Of a stretch of DNA of 43,792 nucleotides, positions 7,311 to 15,264 are shown one piece after another; the first letter of the stretch is position 1; the number at the start of each line of letters is the position of its first letter. The position numbers were made by a program, and so were the translations under genes. Below the pieces are notes generated by a model, which did no database searches, was not told where the DNA came from, and saw nothing but the letters and a program-made list of their open reading frames with translations. This stretch comes from a virus, in the IMG/VR virus record IMGVR_UViG_3300042938_000662, positions 1 to 43,792 of that record; one strand, written 5' to 3'.

Positions 7311-7571
7311 TTAAACCATACCCAATGCCATAGCACGGTAGCCTGCGGCTACTACTGCACGTGTTGGTGTACCCAAACGATACTTGGTGAATGTCTCACC
7401 ACGCTTGTTTGTACGCTTGTTAGCGTAAACAGCAAAACCACCGCGGATGCGAAGGTCGCTCACGGTTGCTGTTGGGTTAGCAATACCGAATCGTGCGGTG
7501 ATTTGCTTTGCAGTGAGTTCTTCACCGTTCTTTAGTGCCTCAAGTAAGGCTGTTTGCTTAGTTACGTTCAT
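7311..7571 (-). CDS. small helix-turn-helix-type DNA-binding protein, 86 aa
   Basis: Residues 1-45 (MNVTKQTALLEAL..., LTAKQITARFGIANPTATVSDLR) look like a winged helix-turn-helix: helix, turn after ARFG, then a recognition helix. The C-terminal part is basic (NKRTNKRGETFTKYRLG) and fits a wing followed by a tail. The frame is open to 7667, but the ATG at 7571 has an AAGGAA ribosome site and its own promoter, so it is preferred. It is expressed alone between a promoter and a terminator, which suits a regulator. Its targets are unknown. Confidence 0.65.
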   Translation of the reverse strand: MNVTKQTALLEALKNGEELTAKQITARFGIANPTATVSDLRIRGGFAVYANKRTNKRGETFTKYRLGTPTRAVVAAGYRAMALGMV

Positions 7572-7591
7572 TTTATTTTCCTTAAAAATTT

Positions 7592-7607
7592 CGTTGTTCT
7601 CACAACG
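7592..7607 (-). promoter_or_regulatory. 5'-end mRNA hairpin with GNRA tetraloop
   Basis: On the minus strand CGTTGT-GAGA-ACAACG forms a 6-bp stem closed by a GAGA loop (GNRA class). It would lie at the very 5' end of the transcript and could protect it from 5' decay or bind a regulator. It does not cover the ribosome site. Confidence 0.5.
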
Positions 7608-7614
7608 TGAATAG

Positions 7615-7643
7615 ATTATACGATACTTTCTGTTATCATACAA
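7615..7643 (-). promoter_or_regulatory. sigma70-type promoter for the HTH gene
   Basis: TTGTAT (7638-7643), a 17-nt spacer and a perfect TATAAT (7615-7620) on the minus strand. The transcript would start near 7608, directly at a hairpin (7592-7607), followed by the ribosome site of the 86-aa protein. Confidence 0.65.
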
Positions 7644-7667
7644 TATATATTGGACACCTTGTTTCAT

Positions 7668-8516
7668 TTAGATGTCCAAATACTTTAGCTGAAATACATC
7701 AGCTTGTTCGTCATGGCCCGAATAACCACGAGGATTACACACCACTCTGGTTGAACCAATCATATAATCAAATGGGTCATGCATATGACCATGAGTCCAT
7801 AATACAATCTGTGGGTTGTCCATAATGAATTCATCTAAGTCACTACGATAACCACCGTTCATATGTGTCTCGTATTGATATTTAGGATGAGTACTTTGTG
7901 CAGAAGGACCATGATGGCCTACAAACACAACCTTCTTATCCTTCATGTCGGGCAATACTGCTTTGAGATAACTCATTGTTTGATGATGACGTTTTATTGT
8001 ACTATCTGGATGTAATCTAGCAAACTCATGTTCATCATTACGAATAACACGGTAATCATTCATCATGCCATTCAATGTCAATATAGTTAGTCTATCGTTT
8101 CTATTACAGTCAGTCCATAGGGTAGCACCAATAAAGGACACTTCATTGATAACCTTGATATCACGTTCTAAGAAATAAACATTTGGATACTTGGCACATT
8201 CAGTACGCAGGTGATCTAAACTTTGATTCCATCTTCCATGATAAAACTCATGGTTACCTGCAACATAAACAACGTGAGGAAACTCTTTACTACAACGTGC
8301 AAGGAAGTCACGGAAGCGCAATGCTACCTTTTGTCTACGACCAAGGTCAGCAATATTGATATTGCTGTACATTCCATAATCCATTTCGGGATGATTGTGC
8401 AAGTCCTCTGCGACCATAATGTCGCCCGATAGGATAAGGACCTCAGCACCTTCTGTGTTCTTAAGGTCAATATCTTCAAACTCTAAGTGCAAGTCACTTG
8501 CTAATGCGATTTTCAT
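7668..8516 (-). CDS. calcineurin-like metallophosphoesterase, 282 aa
   Basis: Binuclear metallophosphoesterase, intact by motif: SDLHLE at 7-12 (D8, H10), SGDI at 30-33 (D32), AGNHE at 86-90 (N88, H89), VGHHGPS, and THGHMHD near the C-terminus. Substrate cannot be deduced; relatives cleave phosphodiesters, cyclic nucleotides or 5'-phosphates. I use the ATG at 8516 because it overlaps the upstream stop as ATGA (8516-8513); an ATG two codons earlier exists. A degenerate relative is encoded at 15564-16265. Confidence 0.85.
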   Translation of the reverse strand: MKIALASDLHLEFEDIDLKNTEGAEVLILSGDIMVAEDLHNHPEMDYGMYSNINIADLGRRQKVALRFRDFLARCSKEFPHVVYVAGNHEFYHGRWNQSLDHLRTECAKYPNVYFLERDIKVINEVSFIGATLWTDCNRNDRLTILTLNGMMNDYRVIRNDEHEFARLHPDSTIKRHHQTMSYLKAVLPDMKDKKVVFVGHHGPSAQSTHPKYQYETHMNGGYRSDLDEFIMDNPQIVLWTHGHMHDPFDYMIGSTRVVCNPRGYSGHDEQADVFQLKYLDI

Positions 8517-8827
8517 AACCATTTATGTGCTGTATATGTATTGAGGTAACGCACACTTGCCTTACCTTTTGTTGCAAAATATTTTTCTTCAAATCTATTA
8601 TACACTATAAACCATTTCTTTTGAACTGGACTGGGTGCATGACAACCTAAATAATGTAATCTACTAAAGATCCTACCTAATGTTTGACGATTAAGATTCC
8701 ATCCTGATGGATACCATCTTACCCTACTACGCCAGTTATATGCTTCACTTCGTCCGGTCTCTAAGCGATAATGAATGCGATATTTTTTATTAAGTTCTAT
8801 TGGTCTGTATTTTTGCGCTAACTTCAT
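8513..8827 (-). CDS. basic hypothetical protein, 104 aa
   Basis: Unrecognised. It is strongly basic and rich in Arg, Tyr and Trp (YRLETGRSEAYNWRSRVRWY; SRLHYLGCHAPSPVQKKWF), a composition typical of nucleic-acid-binding proteins, though no named motif is visible. The start is 1 nt after the lipoprotein stop and the end overlaps the phosphoesterase start. Confidence 0.55.
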   Translation of the reverse strand: MKLAQKYRPIELNKKYRIHYRLETGRSEAYNWRSRVRWYPSGWNLNRQTLGRIFSRLHYLGCHAPSPVQKKWFIVYNRFEEKYFATKGKASVRYLNTYTAHKWL

Positions 8828-8828
8828 T

Positions 8829-9998
8829 TTATTTCCCTACAGAAAAGTTATAGAGTGAACTAATACTTACAATGTTATTACCATAAGGTATGATTGAGTC
8901 AATGTGCTTTTTACCCTCAGCTAACACATGATAGCTTTCATGCAACACTTTGGTTTCCATAGTTGAGTATTTGATTCGCTGTACAACAAAACCACTATAG
9001 AAACTACTTGGTTCATCAATCGTTCTACTTAAGTAAAGATATCCGCTATCATACACTATATCTAGTACTATACCAAATCCTGATACTGACGGAATCGTTA
9101 TACTGTTTGTGAATAGCCCATTGACATTGTGATAAATCTTAGCAGGTCCTGATAGTCCCTTACAACATTGTTCAACTCCGGCTATGACAATATCATACTT
9201 CTTGTCATTGTTAAAATCAATCAACTCAACTGCAAACAATGCCTTACGTAATGTTTCTATCGGGAAACGATTATAATCAACTGTGAAAGTTCCGTCTTTG
9301 TTATTGATTAAGAAATATAAACCAGTACTTCTATAGTCATCAGTCAATACAATGTCAGGGTAACCATCACCGTTTATATCTGCGGCACTAGCCGAACTAC
9401 ATCTACAAAAATCAAGTACTGGTAACTCTACGTTTTTATAAGTACCGTCACGTTGACCTAACAACATCCGTTGACGCTCGCCCAAACCATTATCACTATC
9501 ACTACCAAAACAAGCAAAGAATACACTAGGCATACCGTTCTGCATAAAATCAGCTACGATTGCTTTACCTGCATGTAAGCACCCTTCAGTCTGATTGGGT
9601 TTAAGAATCTTATTAGTATTATCTACCCAAGTACCGTTAACTGATTGATAAAACTTGATATGACCTTTACGATTTAAATCTAATGGATTAATAATATTAT
9701 ATTCCATCGAATGTATAATCATACTATAAGTACCATCACGCATAAAATCAGCAAACGCCACTGCTGGTGGAACTGCCTCACCGCAGTTGAAACGATCACC
9801 GCATGGCTTCCAGTCAAGTGGGATATTCTGTGGACCTAGCACCTTTGCCGCCGCCATTTCATTTTCAAATGAAGATGCTAATACTGGAATAGGAGAAGAT
9901 TGTACTGGAACTATTTTAGTTTCAGTGACAAGAGTAGAACTCCCACCTCCACCGCATGCCGTCAATATCAAAGATAATGACAATACTGCTAATCTCAT
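8829..9998 (-). CDS. FG-GAP/VCBS-repeat lipoprotein, 389 aa
   Basis: Secreted lipoprotein with a probable beta-propeller. Residues 1-15 form a lipoprotein signal with lipobox LTAC (C15 acylated), followed by a Gly/Ser linker. Several repeats carry the FG-GAP/VCBS calcium-binding pattern: ADFMRDGTYSMII, VADFMQNGMPSVFF, ADINGDGYPDIVL and IDFNNDKKYDIVI. Such propellers usually mediate adhesion or ligand binding on the cell surface. A phage-encoded copy would be placed in the host envelope, perhaps to alter the surface or block other phages; that role is inference. The gene overlaps its upstream neighbour (ATGA). Confidence 0.82.
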   Translation of the reverse strand: MRLAVLSLSLILTACGGGGSSTLVTETKIVPVQSSPIPVLASSFENEMAAAKVLGPQNIPLDWKPCGDRFNCGEAVPPAVAFADFMRDGTYSMIIHSMEYNIINPLDLNRKGHIKFYQSVNGTWVDNTNKILKPNQTEGCLHAGKAIVADFMQNGMPSVFFACFGSDSDNGLGERQRMLLGQRDGTYKNVELPVLDFCRCSSASAADINGDGYPDIVLTDDYRSTGLYFLINNKDGTFTVDYNRFPIETLRKALFAVELIDFNNDKKYDIVIAGVEQCCKGLSGPAKIYHNVNGLFTNSITIPSVSGFGIVLDIVYDSGYLYLSRTIDEPSSFYSGFVVQRIKYSTMETKVLHESYHVLAEGKKHIDSIIPYGNNIVSISSLYNFSVGK

Positions 9999-10330
9999 GG
10001 CGTTACCAATTCAGTTATGTGTTTACAAGTACCACGATACATGTATCCAGGACACGTACAAGTTTTTTCATCAGTGTCAATAGAATAGATATTACCTTTA
10101 CTACCGGACACTTTGATGATTGTACTTTTTTCTTTGATTACCTTGAATGGATTAGGCTTTACTGGTGCAAACTTACGACCACGTTTATCTATAGTGATCG
10201 GGTTTTTGAAATAGACAGGAGTAGTAGAACCAACTTTGATATACGCAACCATTTTGGTTCCGTCAAGTAAGTATGTATGATTAGCAAGGTTGCTATCATT
10301 CCAAACTGTTGTTTCTACTACTGCTTCCAT
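9995..10330 (-). CDS. SWIM-type zinc-finger protein, 111 aa
   Basis: The C-terminus contains CTCPGYMYRGTCKH, the CxCx(n)CxH zinc-binding pattern of SWIM domains, preceded by the usual strand GNIYSIDTDEKT. SWIM domains bind DNA or protein partners. The N-terminal 75 residues are a separate region of unknown fold with a basic stretch (KRGRKFAPVKPNPFKVIKEK). An AAGGAA ribosome site precedes the ATG at 10330. The stop overlaps the lipoprotein start, although the products go to different compartments. Confidence 0.72.
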   Translation of the reverse strand: MEAVVETTVWNDSNLANHTYLLDGTKMVAYIKVGSTTPVYFKNPITIDKRGRKFAPVKPNPFKVIKEKSTIIKVSGSKGNIYSIDTDEKTCTCPGYMYRGTCKHITELVTP

Positions 10331-10339
10331 TTTTATTCC

Positions 10340-10831
10340 TTATAAGGGTCCTACTTCTGCTATTTCGGCCAATTCGCGGGCTTCTTCAGCAAGAGCCTCT
10401 GTCAACAACTTAAAGTCTCCACCATGATCGGATACGAACCAAGTAGCCACACCATTTACATTTCGCAAAATGTAATCGTATTCTTCTTCTTGACCGTCAA
10501 CCAAAAAGTGTTCATAGTCGGTGAAGTATGTAGCATCGGTGTTAGTCTCGCCACGATCACGACCATAGAATGTAGTCATGTTGCCATATTGGTTGTTAAA
10601 CTCAACCAATGTCATGTCATTGTCATAGTGACTGAAGGCATGTTTTGTGCCGATTGTTGGGGCCAAGCTAGAAATACTACCGAGGTCAATCAAGTCACGC
10701 AAGATGAAGGGATTAGAATAATGCTCAAGCAACATTTTACCGTTGTGAGCCAAGTAACCATCCCAGTGTGCATACACTTGACCGATTGTACCATCTGCAA
10801 ATTCGAGAGCGATTGTAGAACGTGTTGCCAT
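10340..10831 (-). CDS. conserved phage protein of the ATRSTIA type, 163 aa
   Basis: Begins MATRSTIALEFADGTIGQVY then AHWDGYL, a conserved start I recall from many phage and some bacterial proteins of unknown function. The rest is acidic, ending in a Glu/Ala-rich helix (EALAEEARELAEIAEVG). It has its own strong promoter and AAAGGAC ribosome site and is the last member of the 11.8-10.3 kb promoter-cassette cluster, which suggests early expression. No catalytic motif is evident. Confidence 0.7.
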   Translation of the reverse strand: MATRSTIALEFADGTIGQVYAHWDGYLAHNGKMLLEHYSNPFILRDLIDLGSISSLAPTIGTKHAFSHYDNDMTLVEFNNQYGNMTTFYGRDRGETNTDATYFTDYEHFLVDGQEEEYDYILRNVNGVATWFVSDHGGDFKLLTEALAEEARELAEIAEVGPL

Positions 10832-10865
10832 TTTGTAAGTCCTTTGTTTAACTGTTTAAGATTCT

Positions 10866-10894
10866 ATTATAGCACAATGTCCATTTATTGTCAA
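10866..10894 (-). promoter_or_regulatory. cassette promoter 1 (sigma70 consensus) for the 10831 gene
   Basis: Perfect TTGACA (10889-10894), 17-nt spacer and perfect TATAAT (10866-10871). The spacer begins ATAAATGG, and the leader after the -10 reads AGAATCTTAAACAGT then AAAGGAC, both shared with other cassettes in this window. The stop codon of the preceding gene lies inside the TTGACA. Confidence 0.9.
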
Positions 10895-11157
10895 ATTCTA
10901 TATGAGCAATAACCACGAATTTTGCTTTGCTTATTGGTAAAGCTTTCATTGAATTTTACTTCATAACCCTTGGCCTTAAGAGCCGCCATCAACGTTGACA
11001 GGTCACAGTCTTCCTCAAGGAAAGCATTACTGCCATTTTGATAACTGTAGGGAGTGATCTTGTCAGCAATGCCAAGTTTGACCAGTCGTGCTTTGGGGAA
11101 ACGTGCCCAAGCGTGTCCGGGGTCACCAAAAACTTTGATAGAAATTTTCTTAGTCAT
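10891..11157 (-). CDS. small conserved phage protein, 88 aa
   Basis: Starts MTKKISIKVFGDPGHAWARF, with strand-rich N-terminus and a central NAFLEEDCDLSTLMAALKAKG segment. I recall similar short proteins in diverse phages but know no function. It follows the 88-aa protein at 11167-11433 with a 9-nt gap and an AAGGACT ribosome site, so the two form a two-gene unit under the promoter at 11467-11495. Confidence 0.65.
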   Translation of the reverse strand: MTKKISIKVFGDPGHAWARFPKARLVKLGIADKITPYSYQNGSNAFLEEDCDLSTLMAALKAKGYEVKFNESFTNKQSKIRGYCSYRI

Positions 11158-11166
11158 CTTTAGTCC

Positions 11167-11433
11167 TTAGATAATGTTAACTTGTACGTCGTGGTTGACA
11201 CCTTGGAATGTACTACGAGTTCCGTAGCCCACTGGCACCTCTTTTTTGCCACAACTCTTGGCTAAATCACGGGAGCATTGTAGGTGTTGTAGTGCTGAAA
11301 TAACTGCAACACGGTGTGAACTGGTAGCAAAGTTTTCAATGTCAGAAACCTTACAGTACATACCAAATCCGTCAATGATAAAACGAATCTTTTGGCTATT
11401 GTTCATTCCGCTAACTAGTTGTTGTCTACGCAT
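11167..11433 (-). CDS. small hypothetical protein, 88 aa
   Basis: Unrecognised soluble protein with a helical middle (SHRVAVISALQHLQCSRDLAKS). The ATG at 11433 has an AAAGGAC ribosome site 6 nt upstream, which decides the start over the internal ATG at codon 10. First gene after a cassette promoter. Confidence 0.6.
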   Translation of the reverse strand: MRRQQLVSGMNNSQKIRFIIDGFGMYCKVSDIENFATSSHRVAVISALQHLQCSRDLAKSCGKKEVPVGYGTRSTFQGVNHDVQVNII

Positions 11434-11466
11434 TTTTGAGTCCTTTTCTTTACTGTCTAAGATTCT

Positions 11467-11495
11467 ATTATATACCCAAATCCATTTATTGTCAA
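11467..11495 (-). promoter_or_regulatory. cassette promoter 2 (sigma70 consensus) for 11433-10891
   Basis: TTGACA (11490-11495), 17-nt spacer, TATAAT (11467-11472). The 33 bp from the -10 through the ribosome site are identical to those of the cassette at 28158-28186, and the -35 to -10 segment is identical to that at 28480-28508. Confidence 0.9.
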
Positions 11496-11497
11496 AT

Positions 11498-11722
11498 TTA
11501 GGATACTTTGGAATCCATCATTTCTGACAGAATAAACTTGGCTACGTTCATTTGCTTGCGGGCAGCCTCAGTGCGGTTCATAGCTAACAACTCTTGGGCA
11601 TCTGATAGTATGCCCATCACGACCATTTCAAGACAGGAACATTTGGCCGTGATGCTGTTCATATATTGCTCACGGATAGCTTGTTCAGTCATACCGTAGC
11701 AGTTAGTTTCAAAGTTTGTCAT
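11498..11722 (-). CDS. small hypothetical protein, 74 aa
   Basis: Mostly helical (EQAIREQYMNSITAK; EMVVMGILSDAQELLAM; EAARKQMNVAKFILSEMM) and unrecognised. The frame is open to 11749, but that ATG is only a few bases after the -10 box; the ATG at 11722 has an AAAGGAC site and is chosen. Monocistronic after cassette promoter 3. Confidence 0.6.
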   Translation of the reverse strand: MTNFETNCYGMTEQAIREQYMNSITAKCSCLEMVVMGILSDAQELLAMNRTEAARKQMNVAKFILSEMMDSKVS

Positions 11723-11751
11723 TTCAAGTCCTTTTATCAATCTATACATGT

Positions 11752-11780
11752 ATTATAGACCCAAAACGATTTATTGTCAA
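11752..11780 (-). promoter_or_regulatory. cassette promoter 3 (sigma70 consensus) for the 11722 gene
   Basis: TTGACA (11775-11780), 17-nt spacer starting ATAAATCG, TATAAT (11752-11757). The leader differs from the other cassettes after the -10, but the -35/spacer start and the AAAGGAC ribosome site are shared. Confidence 0.88.
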
Positions 11781-11783
11781 CCT

Positions 11784-12425
11784 TTAGAACACATGGGATC
11801 CCAGTGCTTCATCCTTCACGCCAACACTTCCCTTCCAAAATGTGTTGAATGAAATCGATTTTCTAGGTAAACTTTCAGTAGATATTGGTTCTACAAAATG
11901 GCTACTATTAGATAAAAATAATATCATATGATTTTTAAGATTATTATGTTCTTCGGGTTTAGTCTGAATATCAGTTAATAAACTTTTTAATGAAACAAAT
12001 GATTTATTCTTAGTAATAAAATATGGAATCTCTGGCATAAATGATTCAACATATAGATTTAAGTTACTAGGATTATCATCTAAATATAATACTCCACTTA
12101 CTATACTAAATGGATGTACATGCTCATGGTGACTATGTCCTGGATCAGTGATATTCCCCCAACTATTAGTCATAACTAAATCTTCATAAAAATGACCTAG
12201 ATTAGCAGTATGATTAAGATATTGTTTACAATCTTCTAATATTAATCTTTGAGTTTCTTTGAATATATCTTTATCAAATAAGTTCATTTCATTACTAACT
12301 TTATTAGCAATATTATCTTTAAAAGATAATCCATCAAACTCATTATTAATAGTTTTAAAATCAATAATATCTGACATATCCTTTATTAAAACATATTTGT
12401 TTGATGTATTAAATAACATTTCCAT
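11784..12425 (-). CDS. 2-oxoglutarate/Fe(II)-dependent oxygenase-like protein, 213 aa
   Basis: Resembles phage 2OG-Fe(II) oxygenases of the putative TIGR02466 type. The segment TNSWGNITDPGHSHHEH with following VHPFSIVSGVLYL (about residues 86-115) provides an HxH-rich iron motif, and SSHFVEP (H176) with R188 and SISFN downstream fits the distal His and 2OG-binding Arg. Such proteins hydroxylate proteins or small molecules; the target here is unknown. The sequence is more AT-rich and Asn/Lys-rich than ClpP upstream, suggesting separate origin. It starts 2 nt after the clpP stop. Confidence 0.65.
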   Translation of the reverse strand: MEMLFNTSNKYVLIKDMSDIIDFKTINNEFDGLSFKDNIANKVSNEMNLFDKDIFKETQRLILEDCKQYLNHTANLGHFYEDLVMTNSWGNITDPGHSHHEHVHPFSIVSGVLYLDDNPSNLNLYVESFMPEIPYFITKNKSFVSLKSLLTDIQTKPEEHNNLKNHMILFLSNSSHFVEPISTESLPRKSISFNTFWKGSVGVKDEALGSHVF

Positions 12426-12427
12426 TA

Positions 12428-13015
12428 TTATTCTCGCTTTTCAATAATCTTATCAATCAATCCATAAGCAAGTGCTTCCTCTGCACTCATAAACTTATCA
12501 CGATCCATATCACGTTCAAATTCCTCAAACGTTTTACCGGCACTGTTGTGCTTGACATAGATATCGGTTAGTCGCTTTTTCAAGTATGTGATTTCTTTGT
12601 AACTGATTTCAATATCACTTTGCATACCACGTGCGCCACCACTTGGTTGATGAATCATATGTCGTGCATTAGGTAACATAAAACGTTTGCCGGGTGCACC
12701 TGCATTTGCAAGTAATGAACCCATTGAACATGCTTGACCCATAACGATTGTGTGGACATCCGGTTTAATAAACTGCATACAATCATAGATAGCCATACCT
12801 GCTGTAACACTACCACCGGGGCTATTAATGTACATTGAGATATCTTTCTCGCCTTCACTCTCTAAGAATAATAGTTGAGCAACGATTAGATTTGCCATTT
12901 GGTCGTGCACTTCACCTTCAAGCAAAATAACACGGTCACGCAATAGACGGCTGTAGATATCGTAACTACGCTCACCTTTAGCGGTTTGTTCAATGACGAT
13001 TGGGACTAGACTCAT
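12428..13015 (-). CDS. clpP: ATP-dependent Clp protease proteolytic subunit ClpP
   Basis: Serine protease that forms a tetradecameric chamber and degrades proteins fed by an AAA+ unfoldase. The catalytic triad is intact: S97 in GQACSMGS, H122 in HMIHQPSGG and D171 in [11 protein letters not shown]. The N-terminal [22 protein letters not shown] and the INSPGGSV motif (63-70) are classic. At 195 aa it is full length and would need little or no propeptide processing. It has its own promoter (13044-13072). The same window encodes ClpX with the ClpP-docking loop and ClpS, so a complete viral protease is likely, although mixed complexes with host subunits are possible. Confidence 0.95.
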   Translation of the reverse strand: MSLVPIVIEQTAKGERSYDIYSRLLRDRVILLEGEVHDQMANLIVAQLLFLESEGEKDISMYINSPGGSVTAGMAIYDCMQFIKPDVHTIVMGQACSMGSLLANAGAPGKRFMLPNARHMIHQPSGGARGMQSDIEISYKEITYLKKRLTDIYVKHNSAGKTFEEFERDMDRDKFMSAEEALAYGLIDKIIEKRE

Positions 13016-13043
13016 AAACTTCCTTTATAAAAATATTTCTATT

Positions 13044-13072
13044 ATTATAACAAGTGTTTATGTGATTGTCAA
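13044..13072 (-). promoter_or_regulatory. sigma70-type promoter for clpP
   Basis: TTGACA (13067-13072), 17-nt spacer, TATAAT (13044-13049), with TG placed for an extended -10. The spacer lacks the ATAAATGG of the repeated cassettes, so this is a different promoter class. An AAAGGA-type ribosome site precedes the clpP ATG. Confidence 0.82.
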
Positions 13073-13085
13073 ATGATTTCGGTAA

Positions 13086-14654
13086 TTACCGTGTTTTGCG
13101 TTTTTTGCGGCCGGCACCACCGGTATCAGTATCAACAGGTTCAGTTGATCTGGGTTCTTTTCTGCGTTTCGGGTTAACAATATCAGCAGCCGCAACTTCA
13201 ACATCATCACCATATTCATCTGGTTGAACTACATCACCTGTAGCACCATCTGGACCCGGGTCTTCATAGTCTTGTGCATTTCTACCCAACTTAAAGCTAA
13301 ATCCTGCACTACTTGGTTCTTTAGCACTTGATTTGTTTTCTAATGTAACGACACCTTCTAGCTTAGATGGCCATTGTGTTGCAAAGGTTAACTCACCATT
13401 AGCATGATAATCAGTATATTGTTGTATGAAGTTCATTTCCAAAACTTGTAAGATAGTATCGGCAAACTCTGGAATAGCATTACCTTCATTTACAGATTGT
13501 GCGATTGTCTTTTTAATAAGATATACTAACTTGCCGCCATCGGTTGCTGTTTCACTATTAACATTAGCAAGTAATGGTTTATACGCCGCAGGTAATGATG
13601 TGCCATTGTTTATACTGTCAATACTTTGCTGTAATATCTTTGGAGCCTTAGCTGAGAACGGCAAGAACTTGTGCCATACTTTAGGAATACTATTTGGATT
13701 TACTTGATACAAGAAATCCATAATCTTAAATGCTTGAACGATAGTACTTGGACCAGTTGCATCTTTACCTGCTTGACATAACTCAATAAGTTTTACTGCG
13801 TTTCTTAGTTTACTATTACGTTTAATATCTTCACTAACTTTCAATCCAGATACAGCAGGAGCGGCACCACCACCAGTGCCTTTACTTGATATATTCAAGC
13901 TATGACTTGTCCCTGGATTAGTGATAGTAGCATAACTATCAGCAATATTGTTATTAGCCGCACTAGGGAAGTTCAATACCAATGAACCCATGTCACCGCC
14001 AAGCCATTCTTGGAACTGACGCTTTCTTGGGAAACGACTACGGTCATACAATAATGCTAGTACACCTAAGTATTCGCCGGCATAATCAACGATAGCCTTA
14101 CGTTCTTTTTCTTTTTCTTTTGTTACGTAGTTTTCAGGTAGTTGAACATATTCACCTGACACGATGTAAGTTGCAAGTTGTTGTACTACTTGTCCATATT
14201 CAGTGCTTGACAATACTTGATTGTTTTCAATAGTCTCGTATAAGTCTGACGCTGGTATATTTCTATCTGTGATTTTAATCAATGATGGTTTTAATAAAAC
14301 AGATTCTTTTGTACTACCACCAAATTCTTCATTCTTAGCTAACTGAGACATTGGTATTTCTCTGCCGTCTTTGGTTATTATAGTAACCTTTTCTCCCTTA
14401 AATTTACCGTCATCTTTAAGTTGGGTAAGACGATTAATCTCACTTGGTTTGATGTATACATCTTCACCGGTATAATTGTCAACAAATGGTTTGTTAGTTT
14501 TTATTTTATTGATTAACAAATTCCATCTTCCCGGCTCTTTGTTGATTTGTGTAGGAGTTAATCCGTTAGCAAATAATGTAGAAGGAGCATTAGGGTCCTT
14601 CTTTGCGGCTTCTGCCATAGCTAGGTTTTCAAGTAATGTTAATAAATCACGCAT
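13086..14654 (-). CDS. putative structural or packaged protein with capsid-targeting-like N-terminus, 522 aa
   Basis: Family not recognised. The N-terminus MRDLLTLLENLAMAEAAKK resembles the amphipathic targeting peptides of T4 internal proteins, with MAE|A as a possible prohead-protease cleavage site. The middle is mixed and includes a Gly/Ala/Ser segment around residue 260 (SSKGTGGGAAPA). The tail is acidic (YEDPGPDGATGDVVQPDEYGD) and the last residues are strongly basic (GRKKRKTR). Size and isolation from the enzyme operons suit a virion protein. A CATAAATA sequence (14661-14668), resembling T4-type late promoters, lies 6 nt before the ATG. Confidence 0.6.
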   Translation of the reverse strand: MRDLLTLLENLAMAEAAKKDPNAPSTLFANGLTPTQINKEPGRWNLLINKIKTNKPFVDNYTGEDVYIKPSEINRLTQLKDDGKFKGEKVTIITKDGREIPMSQLAKNEEFGGSTKESVLLKPSLIKITDRNIPASDLYETIENNQVLSSTEYGQVVQQLATYIVSGEYVQLPENYVTKEKEKERKAIVDYAGEYLGVLALLYDRSRFPRKRQFQEWLGGDMGSLVLNFPSAANNNIADSYATITNPGTSHSLNISSKGTGGGAAPAVSGLKVSEDIKRNSKLRNAVKLIELCQAGKDATGPSTIVQAFKIMDFLYQVNPNSIPKVWHKFLPFSAKAPKILQQSIDSINNGTSLPAAYKPLLANVNSETATDGGKLVYLIKKTIAQSVNEGNAIPEFADTILQVLEMNFIQQYTDYHANGELTFATQWPSKLEGVVTLENKSSAKEPSSAGFSFKLGRNAQDYEDPGPDGATGDVVQPDEYGDDVEVAAADIVNPKRRKEPRSTEPVDTDTGGAGRKKRKTR

Positions 14655-14672
14655 AATGAGTATTTATGCAAT

Positions 14673-15167
14673 TTAACACTTAAACAAATTTTGGTGCTTA
14701 AACCAGCGTCTACGGCCATGGGCGCTTTTTAATGAGATTCCATGACTCTTTAGTTTATCTCTGAACACAAAGAAGCTAGGACCATGACTCATAAGAGGAT
14801 CTTTCCCGATCTTTCTACGTTCAATACCCTGCACATCCCATTGATATTGATGGCACATTTCGTGCGCTAATGTAGTGATTAACCATTGCTGACAATACCA
14901 CTTGTCCATTAATCTGATCTTGCAGGAACTTCTATTCTTTATAGGTACATCATATGAACCATAGCACATACCCCAGTATTTTCTACAACGTGCCATGACT
15001 TCAATCTCGGGCATCTTTAATTTGTTGTTGAAAATTGTCTTATTAATCAGACGATAAAGCATTACAACTTCGTCACGGTCGGTCCTGTAACAAAGACGTT
15101 TTTGGTATGCTATTGGAGGTAACTCCTCACGCATAAGTTCTGCAAGATTGGCTTTTCTGAACATCAT
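14673..15167 (-). CDS. SprT-like zinc metalloprotease, 164 aa
   Basis: SprT/SPRTN-type fold. The zinc site is H102-E103-M104-C105-H106 (HExxH) with the third ligand probably H128 in SHGPSF. SprT-like domains are common in T4-like phages; the eukaryotic relative SPRTN degrades proteins crosslinked to DNA, but the phage role is not established. The C-terminus is basic (SAHGRRRWFKHQNLF), suiting DNA association. Start at 15167, or 15164 (Met-Met). A CATAAATA box at 15169-15176 touches the start codon, so if it is a promoter the mRNA would be leaderless. Confidence 0.82.
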   Translation of the reverse strand: MMFRKANLAELMREELPPIAYQKRLCYRTDRDEVVMLYRLINKTIFNNKLKMPEIEVMARCRKYWGMCYGSYDVPIKNRSSCKIRLMDKWYCQQWLITTLAHEMCHQYQWDVQGIERRKIGKDPLMSHGPSFFVFRDKLKSHGISLKSAHGRRRWFKHQNLFKC

Positions 15168-15264
15168 GTATTTATGATACTATTTTAACCCTATTAATAC
15201 ACATATTACGGAAAAAATGTACGGGTTTTGTGTCCGAGTAAATATATGTTTAGGAGAAAATTAA

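Noticed and set aside
13426-13707. 93-aa plus-strand frame within the 522-aa gene
   Set aside because: Antisense shadow with no promoter or ribosome site.
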